64,000 nucleotides of DNA, from assembly GCF_023333585.1 (NCBI RefSeq), contig NZ_JAIQZN010000022.1, forward strand, positions 20,707-84,706. The letters run 5' to 3'. This DNA comes from Argonema antarcticum A004/B2. Lineage in GTDB: Bacteria; Cyanobacteriota; Cyanobacteriia; Cyanobacteriales; Aerosakkonemataceae. The position numbers and the translations under genes were made by a program. Below are positions 8,152 through 15,524 of this stretch, one piece after another. Positions within the stretch are counted from its first letter, which is position 1; the number at the start of each line of letters is the position of its first letter. Below the pieces are notes generated by a model, which had not been told where the DNA came from, did not search any database, and saw only the letters and a list, made by a program, of their open reading frames with translations.

Positions 8152-8883
8152 ATGACTGCCGAAAGCCCGTTGATCTCCGGCAAACTATTTCGGGGGTTTA
8201 GGAAGCGTGGTTTGCAGCCCAGAGTGCTTACAAGCAGAGACACAGGTCTGTCTCTTGAGGATGTAAAAGGGGACTTTGCCAAGCGGCTGTTCGATATTGT
8301 GTTTTCCTTATTGGTTTTGATCCTGTTTTCCCCGGTGTACCTGCTGTTAGCCTCATTGATTGCGATCGGTTCCCCAGGCCCGATTTTTTATAGGCAGAAA
8401 CGCATTGGTAAAAATTACAAGCCTTTTGGCTGTATTAAATTCAGAACAATGGTTACCAATGCGGATGAAATCCTCCGGGACATGATGGAAACCTCGCCTG
8501 AGTTGCGGTCAGAATTCGAGGGTAATTTCAAACTCAAAAATGATCCCCGCGTTACCTGTATAGGAAAATTTTTGCGGGTAACCAGCCTGGATGAATTTCC
8601 CCAATTTTGGAACGTTTTAAAGGGGGATATGAGCGTTGTTGGCCCCCGACCTTTAGTTGTAGAGGAGCTATTCATGTACGGTCGCCATATTGATAAAATC
8701 TTGACCATTAAGCCCGGTATTACAGGGCTGTGGCAAGTTTCTGGACGTAATGATATCCCTTATGAACGCCGAGTCCAGATTGATGTCTACTATGTCAATT
8801 TCAGGAATTTATGGCTAGATTTGTGGGTGATTTTCAAAACCATTGGCGTTGTTATTTTTCCCACAAATAACGGTGCTTACTAA
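8152..8883 (+). CDS. Polyprenyl-phosphate sugar-1-phosphate transferase (short, ExoY-like)
   Basis: A 243-residue bacterial sugar transferase. A single transmembrane segment (about residues 48-72) precedes the catalytic domain with GPIFYRQKRIG, FKFRTM-like IKFRTM, SLDEFPQFWNVLKGDMSVVGPRP (split over about 147-170) and KPGITGLWQVSGR. Such enzymes start repeat-unit synthesis by moving a sugar phosphate to undecaprenyl phosphate on the inner membrane. The four N-terminal membrane helices of WcaJ-like enzymes are absent. AAGGAG at 8142-8147 supports the start. It sits between the glycosyltransferases and the GDP-fucose genes, as expected for the priming enzyme. Confidence 0.92.
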   Translation: MTAESPLISGKLFRGFRKRGLQPRVLTSRDTGLSLEDVKGDFAKRLFDIVFSLLVLILFSPVYLLLASLIAIGSPGPIFYRQKRIGKNYKPFGCIKFRTMVTNADEILRDMMETSPELRSEFEGNFKLKNDPRVTCIGKFLRVTSLDEFPQFWNVLKGDMSVVGPRPLVVEELFMYGRHIDKILTIKPGITGLWQVSGRNDIPYERRVQIDVYYVNFRNLWLDLWVIFKTIGVVIFPTNNGAY

Positions 8884-9348
8884 GAGCAAAATATAGCCAT
8901 TAAATACATTATGGCTTACGTACTTATTTCGAGATTTGCTAAGTAAGAAATTCATCAAAATTATGAGTTTTGAGGCTATTAAGAAAAAATAATTTTTCTA
9001 ATTCCTAACTCAAAACTCATAACTATTGAAGCTCCTTGAACTGGCTACGTAAGTCCAGACTCTGTTAAAAGGCTTTGACAATGATGCAAATTCTGATGAT
9101 TCTTTGCAAAAACTACATTGTTTCTTGATACTTGCCCTGAGACTATGGGTTAACGTGGGAAAGGGTTGAAACCCTGCTACTCCTTCGCCTCCAGTCGGAA
9201 GCGAAGAAAGCAGGAGTTACAACGGATGCAGGTGAATTGCGCCAGTTCTGACATTAGCCGACTTTGTTTAAACTGCAAGTCAGTGGTGGGGAAGGCAGCG
9301 CCTGCAAGAGATGTGTTTTAGTTCAAAGATTGGTGGGGAATTGGGAAA
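8884..9348. other. Intergenic region with nested hairpins
   Basis: A 14-bp inverted repeat (8961-8974 with 9009-9022) encloses a second A/T stem (8982-8988 with 8993-8999); it may terminate the sugar transferase transcript. A second imperfect stem (about 9178-9217, ACTCCTTCGCCTCC against GGAAGCGAAGAAAGCAGGAGT) lies further on. No ORF is supported. Confidence 0.5.
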
Positions 9349-10428
9349 ATGACACAAAGGAAGCGAGCATTACTCACTGGCATTACGGGTCAAGACGGAT
9401 CTTACTTGAGTGAGTTGTTGCTCGAACAAGGCTATGAGGTTCATGGGATTATCCGGCGGACTTCTACATTCAATACAGACCGGATCGATCATATGTATGT
9501 AGATCGGCACAATCCGACAGCGCGGTTGTTTCTGCACTACGGCGATTTAACCGATGGAACGACGCTGCGCCGGATTCTGGAGGAAGTCAAACCAGTAGAA
9601 ATTTATAACTTGGGGGCTCAATCCCACGTTCGTGTTAGTTTTGACTCGCCAGAGTACACGGTTGATACGGTGGCGATGGGGACGCTGCGTCTGTTGGAGG
9701 CGATTCGGGATTATCAGCAGCGCACGGGAATTGAGGTGCGGTTCTATCAGGCGGGTTCTTCTGAGATGTTTGGCAAGGTGCAGGAGGTGCCGCAGAAGGA
9801 GACGACGCCGTTTTATCCCAGGAGTCCTTATGCTTGCGCTAAGCTTTACGCGCACTGGCAGACGGTGAATTATCGGGAGTCTTACGGGCTGTTTGCGTGT
9901 AATGGGATACTGTTTAACCACGAAAGTCCCCGTAGAGGTGAGACGTTTGTGACGCGGAAGATTACGCGGGCGATCGCACGTATTGTTGCCGGGAAGCAGA
10001 AAAAGACGTATCTGGGCAATCTGGATTCTAAGCGGGACTGGGGTTATGCTAAGGATTATGTTCGGGCGATGTGGCTGATGCTACAGCAAGAGCAGCCGGA
10101 TGATTATGTAATTGCGACGGGTGAAACTTACTCGATTCGGGAATTTTTGGATTTGGCTTTTGGTTATGTCAATTTAGATTGGCACGACTATGTGGAGTTT
10201 GATGAGCGATATTTGCGCCCAGCTGAGGTTGAGTTGCTGATTGGCGATCCCTCTAAGGCAAAACAAAAGTTGGGTTGGGAACCTTCTGTGACATTTCCAG
10301 AGTTAGTTGGTTTGATGGTAGAAGCAGATTTGCAGAGATTGGGACTGACTTTACCTGATGGTAAGGGAGCGAAATTTGCGCCAGATATTGCTACTATTCG
10401 TCAAGAAATAGGCAGCCTTATGGATTGA
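9349..10428 (+). CDS. gmd: GDP-mannose 4,6-dehydratase
   Basis: This 359-residue extended short-chain dehydrogenase converts GDP-D-mannose to GDP-4-keto-6-deoxymannose in the cytosol with bound NADP. Evidence: the nucleotide-binding [15 protein letters not shown] at residues 11-25, [13 protein letters not shown], the catalytic SSEMFGK and YACAK (Tyr-x-x-x-Lys), and [16 protein letters not shown]. The length is normal for Gmd. It is followed after 33 bp by the next enzyme of the pathway, so the two probably form one transcript supplying GDP-fucose or related deoxysugars to the glycosyltransferases upstream. Confidence 0.97.
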   Translation: MTQRKRALLTGITGQDGSYLSELLLEQGYEVHGIIRRTSTFNTDRIDHMYVDRHNPTARLFLHYGDLTDGTTLRRILEEVKPVEIYNLGAQSHVRVSFDSPEYTVDTVAMGTLRLLEAIRDYQQRTGIEVRFYQAGSSEMFGKVQEVPQKETTPFYPRSPYACAKLYAHWQTVNYRESYGLFACNGILFNHESPRRGETFVTRKITRAIARIVAGKQKKTYLGNLDSKRDWGYAKDYVRAMWLMLQQEQPDDYVIATGETYSIREFLDLAFGYVNLDWHDYVEFDERYLRPAEVELLIGDPSKAKQKLGWEPSVTFPELVGLMVEADLQRLGLTLPDGKGAKFAPDIATIRQEIGSLMD

Positions 10429-10461
10429 TGGAATAAAGCCCCGACAGATGAGGATCGAGAT

Positions 10462-11406
10462 ATGACAGGTTTAGATTTGAAAGATAAACGAATTTTGGTC
10501 ACTGGCGGGGCTGGTTTCTTGGGCCGCCAAGTGGTGCGAGAATTGTGTGAAGCTGGGGCTGATGAGCAGAAGATTACGGTGGTGCGATCGCGCGAGTACG
10601 ATTTGCGATCGATGGAAGCTTGTCAAAAAGTTGTCCAAAATCAAGATGTCATAGTTCACTTGGCGGCGCACGTTGGCGGGATTGGTTTAAATCGGGAAAA
10701 ACCGGGGGAATTGTTCTACGATAATTTGATGATGGGCGTGCAATTAATTCACGCTGCATACCAAGCAGGTGTAGAAAAATTTGTCTGCGTGGGTACTATC
10801 TGCGCTTATCCCAAATTTACGCCAGTTCCGTTTAAAGAGGATGATCTTTGGAATGGTTATCCAGAAGAAACTAATGCGCCTTACGGTGTTGCCAAAAAAG
10901 CTTTATTGGTGCAACTGCAATCTTATCGGCAGCAGTACGGTTTCAATGGCGTTTACTTGTTGCCGGTGAATTTGTACGGCCCAGATGATAATTTCGATCC
11001 CCGCAGTTCTCACGTAATTCCGGCGTTAATTCGCAAAGTTCACGAAGCACAAGTACGGGGAGATAAACAGTTACCTGTTTGGGGTGATGGCAGTCCCAGT
11101 CGCGAATTTCTCTATGTAGATGATGCGGCGCGGGGAATTGTGATGGCGACTCAGTTTTACGATGAAGCTGACGCTGTGAATCTGGGAACTAATTATGAGA
11201 TTACGATTCGCGATTTGGTGGAACTGATTTGCGAGTTGATGGGATTTGAGGGGGAAATTGTTTGGGAAACGGATCAGCCAAATGGTCAACCGCGTCGTTG
11301 TTTGGATACGGAACGGGCGAAGGAGAAGTTTGGCTTTACGGCGCAGATGGAGTTTAAGCAAGGGTTGAAGAATACGATCGATTGGTATCGTCAGCACGCT
11401 GAGTAA
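10462..11406 (+). CDS. fcl: GDP-L-fucose synthase
   Basis: A 314-residue epimerase-reductase that turns GDP-4-keto-6-deoxymannose into GDP-L-fucose with NADPH. The N-terminal [11 protein letters not shown] binds the dinucleotide, [10 protein letters not shown] and GTICAYPKF match the active-site segment, and [11 protein letters not shown] supplies the Tyr-x-x-x-Lys pair. It lies directly after gmd on the same strand with close spacing. The transcript probably ends in the strong 22-bp hairpin just downstream. Confidence 0.96.
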   Translation: MTGLDLKDKRILVTGGAGFLGRQVVRELCEAGADEQKITVVRSREYDLRSMEACQKVVQNQDVIVHLAAHVGGIGLNREKPGELFYDNLMMGVQLIHAAYQAGVEKFVCVGTICAYPKFTPVPFKEDDLWNGYPEETNAPYGVAKKALLVQLQSYRQQYGFNGVYLLPVNLYGPDDNFDPRSSHVIPALIRKVHEAQVRGDKQLPVWGDGSPSREFLYVDDAARGIVMATQFYDEADAVNLGTNYEITIRDLVELICELMGFEGEIVWETDQPNGQPRRCLDTERAKEKFGFTAQMEFKQGLKNTIDWYRQHAE

Positions 11407-11410
11407 TTAG

Positions 11411-11461
11411 GTACGTAGTTGCGCTGTAGCGCCCAAAGAGCGCTACAGCGCAACTACGTAC
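11411..11461. repeat. 22-bp palindromic repeat, GTACGTAGTTGCGCT family
   Basis: Arms 11411-11432 and 11440-11461 are perfect complements with a 7-base loop. Partial relatives occur at 11578, 59651 and 63941 in this window, so this is a dispersed REP-like or MITE-like element. Confidence 0.85.
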
Positions 11462-11730
11462 AAAGACAAGATTTTTTGCGATCGCTCTTGCTATTTTTCT
11501 CTTTTGGTAGTATTATGTAAGAGTGGGAGAATGTGCGCTCAGGTAGACCCCTGAACAGAATTGTCGATATCGCAAAGGTACGTAGTTGCGCTTCAGCGCT
11601 CTTTTAATGGGACATCGTAACAACGTACAAAGATTGTTGGCGATCGCTCTTGAAATTTTTCTCTGATGGTAGTATTATGTAAGTGTGGGAGAATGTGCGC
11701 TCAGGTAGACCCCTTCTTAGAGTTGTAGAT
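11411..11730 (+). repeat. Tandem duplication of about 160 bp ahead of the WD40 gene
   Basis: Copy A (11411-11577) and copy B (11578-about 11730) share GTACGTAGTTGCGCT, GCGATCGCTCTTG, GGTAGTATTATGTAAG and GTGGGAGAATGTGCGCTCAGG in the same order. Copy A has no gene attached; copy B leads into the WD40 gene. Confidence 0.8.
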
Positions 11731-12690
11731 ATGTCATTACCTAATAATTGGCGATGTGTTAGGACTCTGGAAGGTCATTCTGGCCCAGTTGTTTCTGTCG
11801 CCTTTAGCCCGAATGGACAAATTTTAGCCAGCAGTAGTAGCGACACAACTATCAAGTTATGGAATCCTAACACAGGCAAGGAATTTCATACTCTGAAAGG
11901 ACATTTGAAGTCGGTTAATTCGATTACCATCAGTCCAGATGGACAGACTTTAGCTAGTGGTAGCACAGACGCAACTATCAAAGTCTGGAATCTTAGCACT
12001 GGGAAAGAAATTTACACTCTCACCGGACATTTAGAATACGTTAATTTGGTCGCTATCAGCCCAGATGGGAAGACTTTGGCGAGTGCGAGTGAGGACACGA
12101 CTATCAAGCTTTGGAACCTCAGCACTGGCGAGGGAATCCATACTCTCAAGTGGGCTTGTCCACAAAAAGTGTATTACTTTTCTTCTCTTGTCTTTAGCTT
12201 AGATGGACGAATTCTTATCAGTAGTACGTGGGATGATGCTGTATCTCTAAGCGCTGTAGCATGGAATTTAACCAGTGGGGAACAAATCTGGTCAAAGGAT
12301 TGGAAAGAAATGGATGAGGTTCATTCGATCGCTATCAGTCCAGATGGCCAAACTTTTGCCAGTAGCCATGTTTCGCGGCGGACTATCAAGTTATGGAAAA
12401 TCTACACGGGAGAGGAAATTTATACCCTTACAAAAGCTTCAAATTCCGATCCATCTTTAGCTTTCAGTCCAGACGGTCAAGTTTTGGCAAGTGGCGGTCT
12501 TGATTTTGAAAGTGATGAAGACGATAGGGGTTACGGAACGATCTATCTGTGGAATCTTAATAGTAGAGAAAAAATTTGTACGTTAAACGAGCATTCAGAG
12601 GCAGTTTATTCCATCGCTTTTAGCCCAGATGGATATATTCTCGCTAGTGGTAGCGATGACAAAACAATCAAAATTTGGCAGCGAGAGTAA
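11731..12690 (+). CDS. WD40 repeat protein
   Basis: A 319-residue protein made almost entirely of WD40 repeats: about seven units of the type GHxxxVxSVAFSPxGQxLASxSxDxTIKLWN, enough for one seven-bladed propeller. The first is at residues about 12-52 and the last ends at the C-terminus. No other domain is present, so it probably acts as a protein-binding scaffold. The start is taken at ATG 11731. An upstream in-frame GTG at 11683 lies in a duplicated non-coding segment and the residues it would add look unrelated. The middle blades are more diverged. Partner unknown. Confidence 0.85.
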   Translation: MSLPNNWRCVRTLEGHSGPVVSVAFSPNGQILASSSSDTTIKLWNPNTGKEFHTLKGHLKSVNSITISPDGQTLASGSTDATIKVWNLSTGKEIYTLTGHLEYVNLVAISPDGKTLASASEDTTIKLWNLSTGEGIHTLKWACPQKVYYFSSLVFSLDGRILISSTWDDAVSLSAVAWNLTSGEQIWSKDWKEMDEVHSIAISPDGQTFASSHVSRRTIKLWKIYTGEEIYTLTKASNSDPSLAFSPDGQVLASGGLDFESDEDDRGYGTIYLWNLNSREKICTLNEHSEAVYSIAFSPDGYILASGSDDKTIKIWQRE

Positions 12691-12992
12691 GGAGGTCAAA
12701 TTAGCAGAAGATGATCTACTGGATGTAGCGGATAGACAATCAGAGCAAAGTTAAAATTAGCCTATTGTCGATTTGCCAAAATATATAGATAAGCCTATTG
12801 ACAGGCTTTATTTTTTTATGATATAGTAATTTTGATGAGGAAGAACTATCGTTTAATAGTTAAATTTTGTCATATTTCCATTATTTCAATGATACACCAA
12901 AAAAGGGAAGGAAGTAAAGAGGCGATCGCACTTTTTTATCTTTTCCTCTATGATGATGTATAATATAATGTATATAGCTAGCTGGCAAAATC
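12691..12992. other. A/T-rich intergenic region
   Basis: It contains the terminator at 12791-12817 and then an A/T-rich promoter-like stretch in front of the antitoxin gene (TATAATATAATGTATA near 12958). No gene is seen. Confidence 0.5.
12791..12817 (+). terminator. Rho-independent terminator
   Basis: The stem AAGCCT/AGGCTT with a 6-base loop is followed by TATTTTTTT. It lies 100 bp after the WD40 gene stop. Confidence 0.65.
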
Positions 12993-13250
12993 ATGTCTGC
13001 CAAAATTCGCAAGCAAATCTACATAGAACCGCGTCAAGAAAACCTGCTAAAAGCGATCGCCCAACAAGCAAACATTAGTGAAGCGGAAATCATTCGCCAA
13101 GCGATCGATCTGCATATTGGTTCGATCGCTGTTCCTCAAACGAATCTTGCTGCTTGGGAAACGGAGAAAGAGTTTATTAACAGCATCAAAAACCGACCTT
13201 CTCTAGTTGGAGGACCAGACTGGCGACGGGAAGACCTGTATGAACGGTAA
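12993..13250 (+). CDS. Ribbon-helix-helix antitoxin (VapB-like)
   Basis: This 85-residue protein begins KIRKQIYIEPRQENLLKAIA, continues with SEAEIIRQAID, and has a charged C-terminal tail. The beta-strand/helix/helix pattern (residues about 3-45) is that of CopG/RHH DNA-binding antitoxins. These bind their own promoter and block the partner toxin through the tail. It overlaps the PIN gene by 11 bp, which implies translational coupling. An A/T-rich promoter lies just upstream. Confidence 0.8.
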   Translation: MSAKIRKQIYIEPRQENLLKAIAQQANISEAEIIRQAIDLHIGSIAVPQTNLAAWETEKEFINSIKNRPSLVGGPDWRREDLYER

Positions 13251-13680
13251 AATTTTGCTGGATACTAACATTCTCGTCTATATATATGACTCTTTAGATC
13301 GGACAAAACAAGATCGGGCAATTGAGGTTGTTGATAGATTAATTCGGACTAATCGCGCTGTAATTAGTACCCAGGTTATTGGGGAATTTTTCATGGCAAC
13401 TACTCGCGCCAAACGTCCCCTTTTGACTCCTGCTGAGGCGCTGGCGCGGATGCGGAATTACTTGGCAGCTTGTCATGTCGTTAATGTGACACAGCTAATT
13501 AGTTTGGAAGCGATTCGGGGTGTGGAAACTCATAATTTCGGATATTGGGATGCTCAAATCTGGGCTACTGCTAGACTAAACCAAATTTTAGAAGTTTATA
13601 GTGAGGATTTTAACTCAGGTGCGATCGTTGAGGGAGTACGATTTACCAATCCTTTCACCGATGATTTTGAGTTGCCTTGA
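13240..13680 (+). CDS. PIN-domain ribonuclease toxin (VapC-like)
   Basis: A 146-residue PIN domain. The acidic metal-binding residues are visible: Asp in LLDTNILVY (residue 8), Glu in IGEFF (about 50), Asp in YWDAQIWATA (about 105) and a last Asp in YSEDF (about 124). VapC toxins cut tRNA or other RNA when released from the antitoxin. The start at ATG 13240 lies inside the antitoxin 3' end. It ends six bases before the cyclo-ligase gene, so that gene may be read from the same transcript. Confidence 0.85.
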   Translation: MNGKILLDTNILVYIYDSLDRTKQDRAIEVVDRLIRTNRAVISTQVIGEFFMATTRAKRPLLTPAEALARMRNYLAACHVVNVTQLISLEAIRGVETHNFGYWDAQIWATARLNQILEVYSEDFNSGAIVEGVRFTNPFTDDFELP

Positions 13681-13686
13681 TAATGT

Positions 13687-14259
13687 ATGGATGAAGTTAA
13701 TAATCAAGTAAATAAAGCCGAATTACGCCGTACTATTCTCCAAAAGCGAAAATCTATGCCTGTGGAAGAGTGGAGGGAAAAGTGCGATCGCATCTGCACC
13801 CATCTCCAATCCTCACCTTTGTTTACCCAAGCACAGACAATCCTGGCTTATTTTAGTTTCCGACAAGAACCAGATCTAGGCCAATTAGTTGACAATAAGC
13901 GCCGCTGGGGATTTCCTCGCTGTGAGGGCAATTCTATGAACTGGCATATTTGGAAACCCGGAGAACCATTACGAAAAGGTGATCATGGCATTTTTGAACC
14001 TAATTTGGATTTGCCAACGTTAAACGTCAATGAGGTAGATTTAATTCTGGTTCCGTCTGTTGCTTGCGATGGGCGCGGGTATCGACTTGGATATGGTGGC
14101 GGTTATTACGATCGCCTCCTGAGTTCACCTGAGTGGGCGTCAAAGCCTACAATTGGGATTGTGTTTGAATTTGCTTATCTGCCGCAGCTACCCATTCAAG
14201 AATGGGACATTCAGCTAAATGGCGTTTGTACGGAAATGGGTTTAAGGATGAGACGATGA
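13687..14259 (+). CDS. 5-formyltetrahydrofolate cyclo-ligase
   Basis: A 190-residue enzyme that uses ATP to turn 5-formyl-THF into 5,10-methenyl-THF in the cytosol. Evidence: an N-terminal basic segment KAELRRTILQKRKSM, the ATP-binding RLGYGGGYYDRLL (about residues 137-149) and VPSVACDGRGYRLG. The length is normal for the family. It follows the toxin gene by only six bases. It is a housekeeping folate gene; its link to the toxin-antitoxin pair is probably positional only. Confidence 0.93.
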   Translation: MDEVNNQVNKAELRRTILQKRKSMPVEEWREKCDRICTHLQSSPLFTQAQTILAYFSFRQEPDLGQLVDNKRRWGFPRCEGNSMNWHIWKPGEPLRKGDHGIFEPNLDLPTLNVNEVDLILVPSVACDGRGYRLGYGGGYYDRLLSSPEWASKPTIGIVFEFAYLPQLPIQEWDIQLNGVCTEMGLRMRR

Positions 14260-14295
14260 AATTTCCAATTCTGATTATTCAACTCTCTGAACCCC

Positions 14296-14321
14296 GCGCA
14301 ACGGACTATTGTCCGTTGCGC
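14296..14321. repeat. Perfect 11-bp hairpin
   Basis: GCGCAACGGAC pairs with GTCCGTTGCGC around a TATT loop, just after the cyclo-ligase stop. No T-run follows, so this is an intergenic palindrome rather than a classical terminator. Confidence 0.6.
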
Positions 14322-14542
14322 TCCAAGCACCTACCGATGTAGTGTTGGAAAGTGATTTACTCACTAAAATACAATTACTATATTCCCATGTTTCATTATA
14401 CAAAGCAAGTGGTTTTACAAAGATTTACATAAATTTATGGGGAATAAATTAGGTGATTAGGTATTGATTTGGGAAGGATAAAGAAGAAGGGGAAAGAGAG
14501 ATATTAGACTTGAAACATTGAGAATTGAGAGATTAAAAACCG

Positions 14543-15433
14543 ATGCCGGAGTCAAAGCAGGTGAAAAACGTTAAGCTACCAAAGCCAGAGGCTAGAACAA
14601 AAAGTGCAAATCGGTCGAAGTGGCGACAGGTTGGGACGTATGGGGTGCTGAGTGCGATCGCGCTACTGATGCTTTTCCCCCTACTCTGGCTCATCGGTAC
14701 CGCCTTCAAGTCGCCAACCGAAAATATTTTCCAGTTTCCGCCCCAGCTATTACCGAGTCAGCCAACATTCCAGAACTTTGTTACAGTTTGGCAGACTAAT
14801 CCATTTGGACGGTACTTATTTAACAGTACCCTGATTGCGGTACTAACAGTCGGATTGAATGTGCTGTTTTGTTCTCTAGCAGCTTACCCACTAGCGAGAC
14901 TAAACTTTCGGGGAAAAGATGTCATTTTTAGTGGGATTGTTTCCACGATCATGATTCCCTTTCAAATCGTGATGATACCTTTGTATGTTTTAACAGTACA
15001 GCTAGGTTTAAGGAATACATATTTAGGGATAATTTTTCCCAGTATAGCCTCGGCTTTTGGCATTTTTCTGCTGCGGCAAGCATTTCAAGGAGTGCCAAAA
15101 GAATTAGAAGAAGCTGCCAGAATGGATGGCTGTTCGGAACAGGGAATTTGGTGGTTTGTAATGCTTCCGGCTATTCGCCCTGCGCTGGTGACTTTAGCTA
15201 TTTTTGTGTTTATCGGTTCTTGGAGTGATTTCCTTTGGCCTTTAATAGTCGTTGACCGACAGGAATATTACACCTTGCCATTGGGAGTAGCTTTGTTAGC
15301 GGGTACATTCTCTTTAGATTGGCGCTTGATTGCGGCGGGTTCGGTTATTTCCATTGCGCCTATTCTGATTTTATTTCTATTTATGCAGCGCTATATTGTA
15401 TCAACCGATTCAGGTAGCGGCGTTAAAGGATGA
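14543..15433 (+). CDS. Carbohydrate ABC transporter permease (MalG/LacG type)
   Basis: A 296-residue inner-membrane permease with about six transmembrane segments (residues about 33-55, 92-118, 130-152, 160-178, 205-235, 262-285). The EAA loop, EEAARMDGCSEQGIWWFVML-like (about 190-210), couples it to an ATPase. The MalG/GgtD type imports sugars or sugar-alcohol osmolytes with a second permease, a binding protein and an ATPase, none of which is nearby. An orphan permease of this type is common in cyanobacteria. The substrate cannot be assigned. Confidence 0.88.
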   Translation: MPESKQVKNVKLPKPEARTKSANRSKWRQVGTYGVLSAIALLMLFPLLWLIGTAFKSPTENIFQFPPQLLPSQPTFQNFVTVWQTNPFGRYLFNSTLIAVLTVGLNVLFCSLAAYPLARLNFRGKDVIFSGIVSTIMIPFQIVMIPLYVLTVQLGLRNTYLGIIFPSIASAFGIFLLRQAFQGVPKELEEAARMDGCSEQGIWWFVMLPAIRPALVTLAIFVFIGSWSDFLWPLIVVDRQEYYTLPLGVALLAGTFSLDWRLIAAGSVISIAPILILFLFMQRYIVSTDSGSGVKG

Positions 15434-15524
15434 TATGTCTGTTTTCATCGTTGGTTAAATTTTAACCACAGATGAAGACGGATGAACACAGATGAACACA
15501 GATAAGAATAAGAACAAGAATTTT
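15434..15524. repeat. Short repeats between convergent genes
   Basis: CACAGATGAA-type units repeat about three to four times (about 15467-15505) between the convergent permease and 7TM-HD genes. Confidence 0.5.

Noticed and set aside
9547..9921. Arg/His-rich frames antisense and offset to gmd
   Set aside because: They are shadows of the G/C-rich gmd codons; gmd itself is clear.
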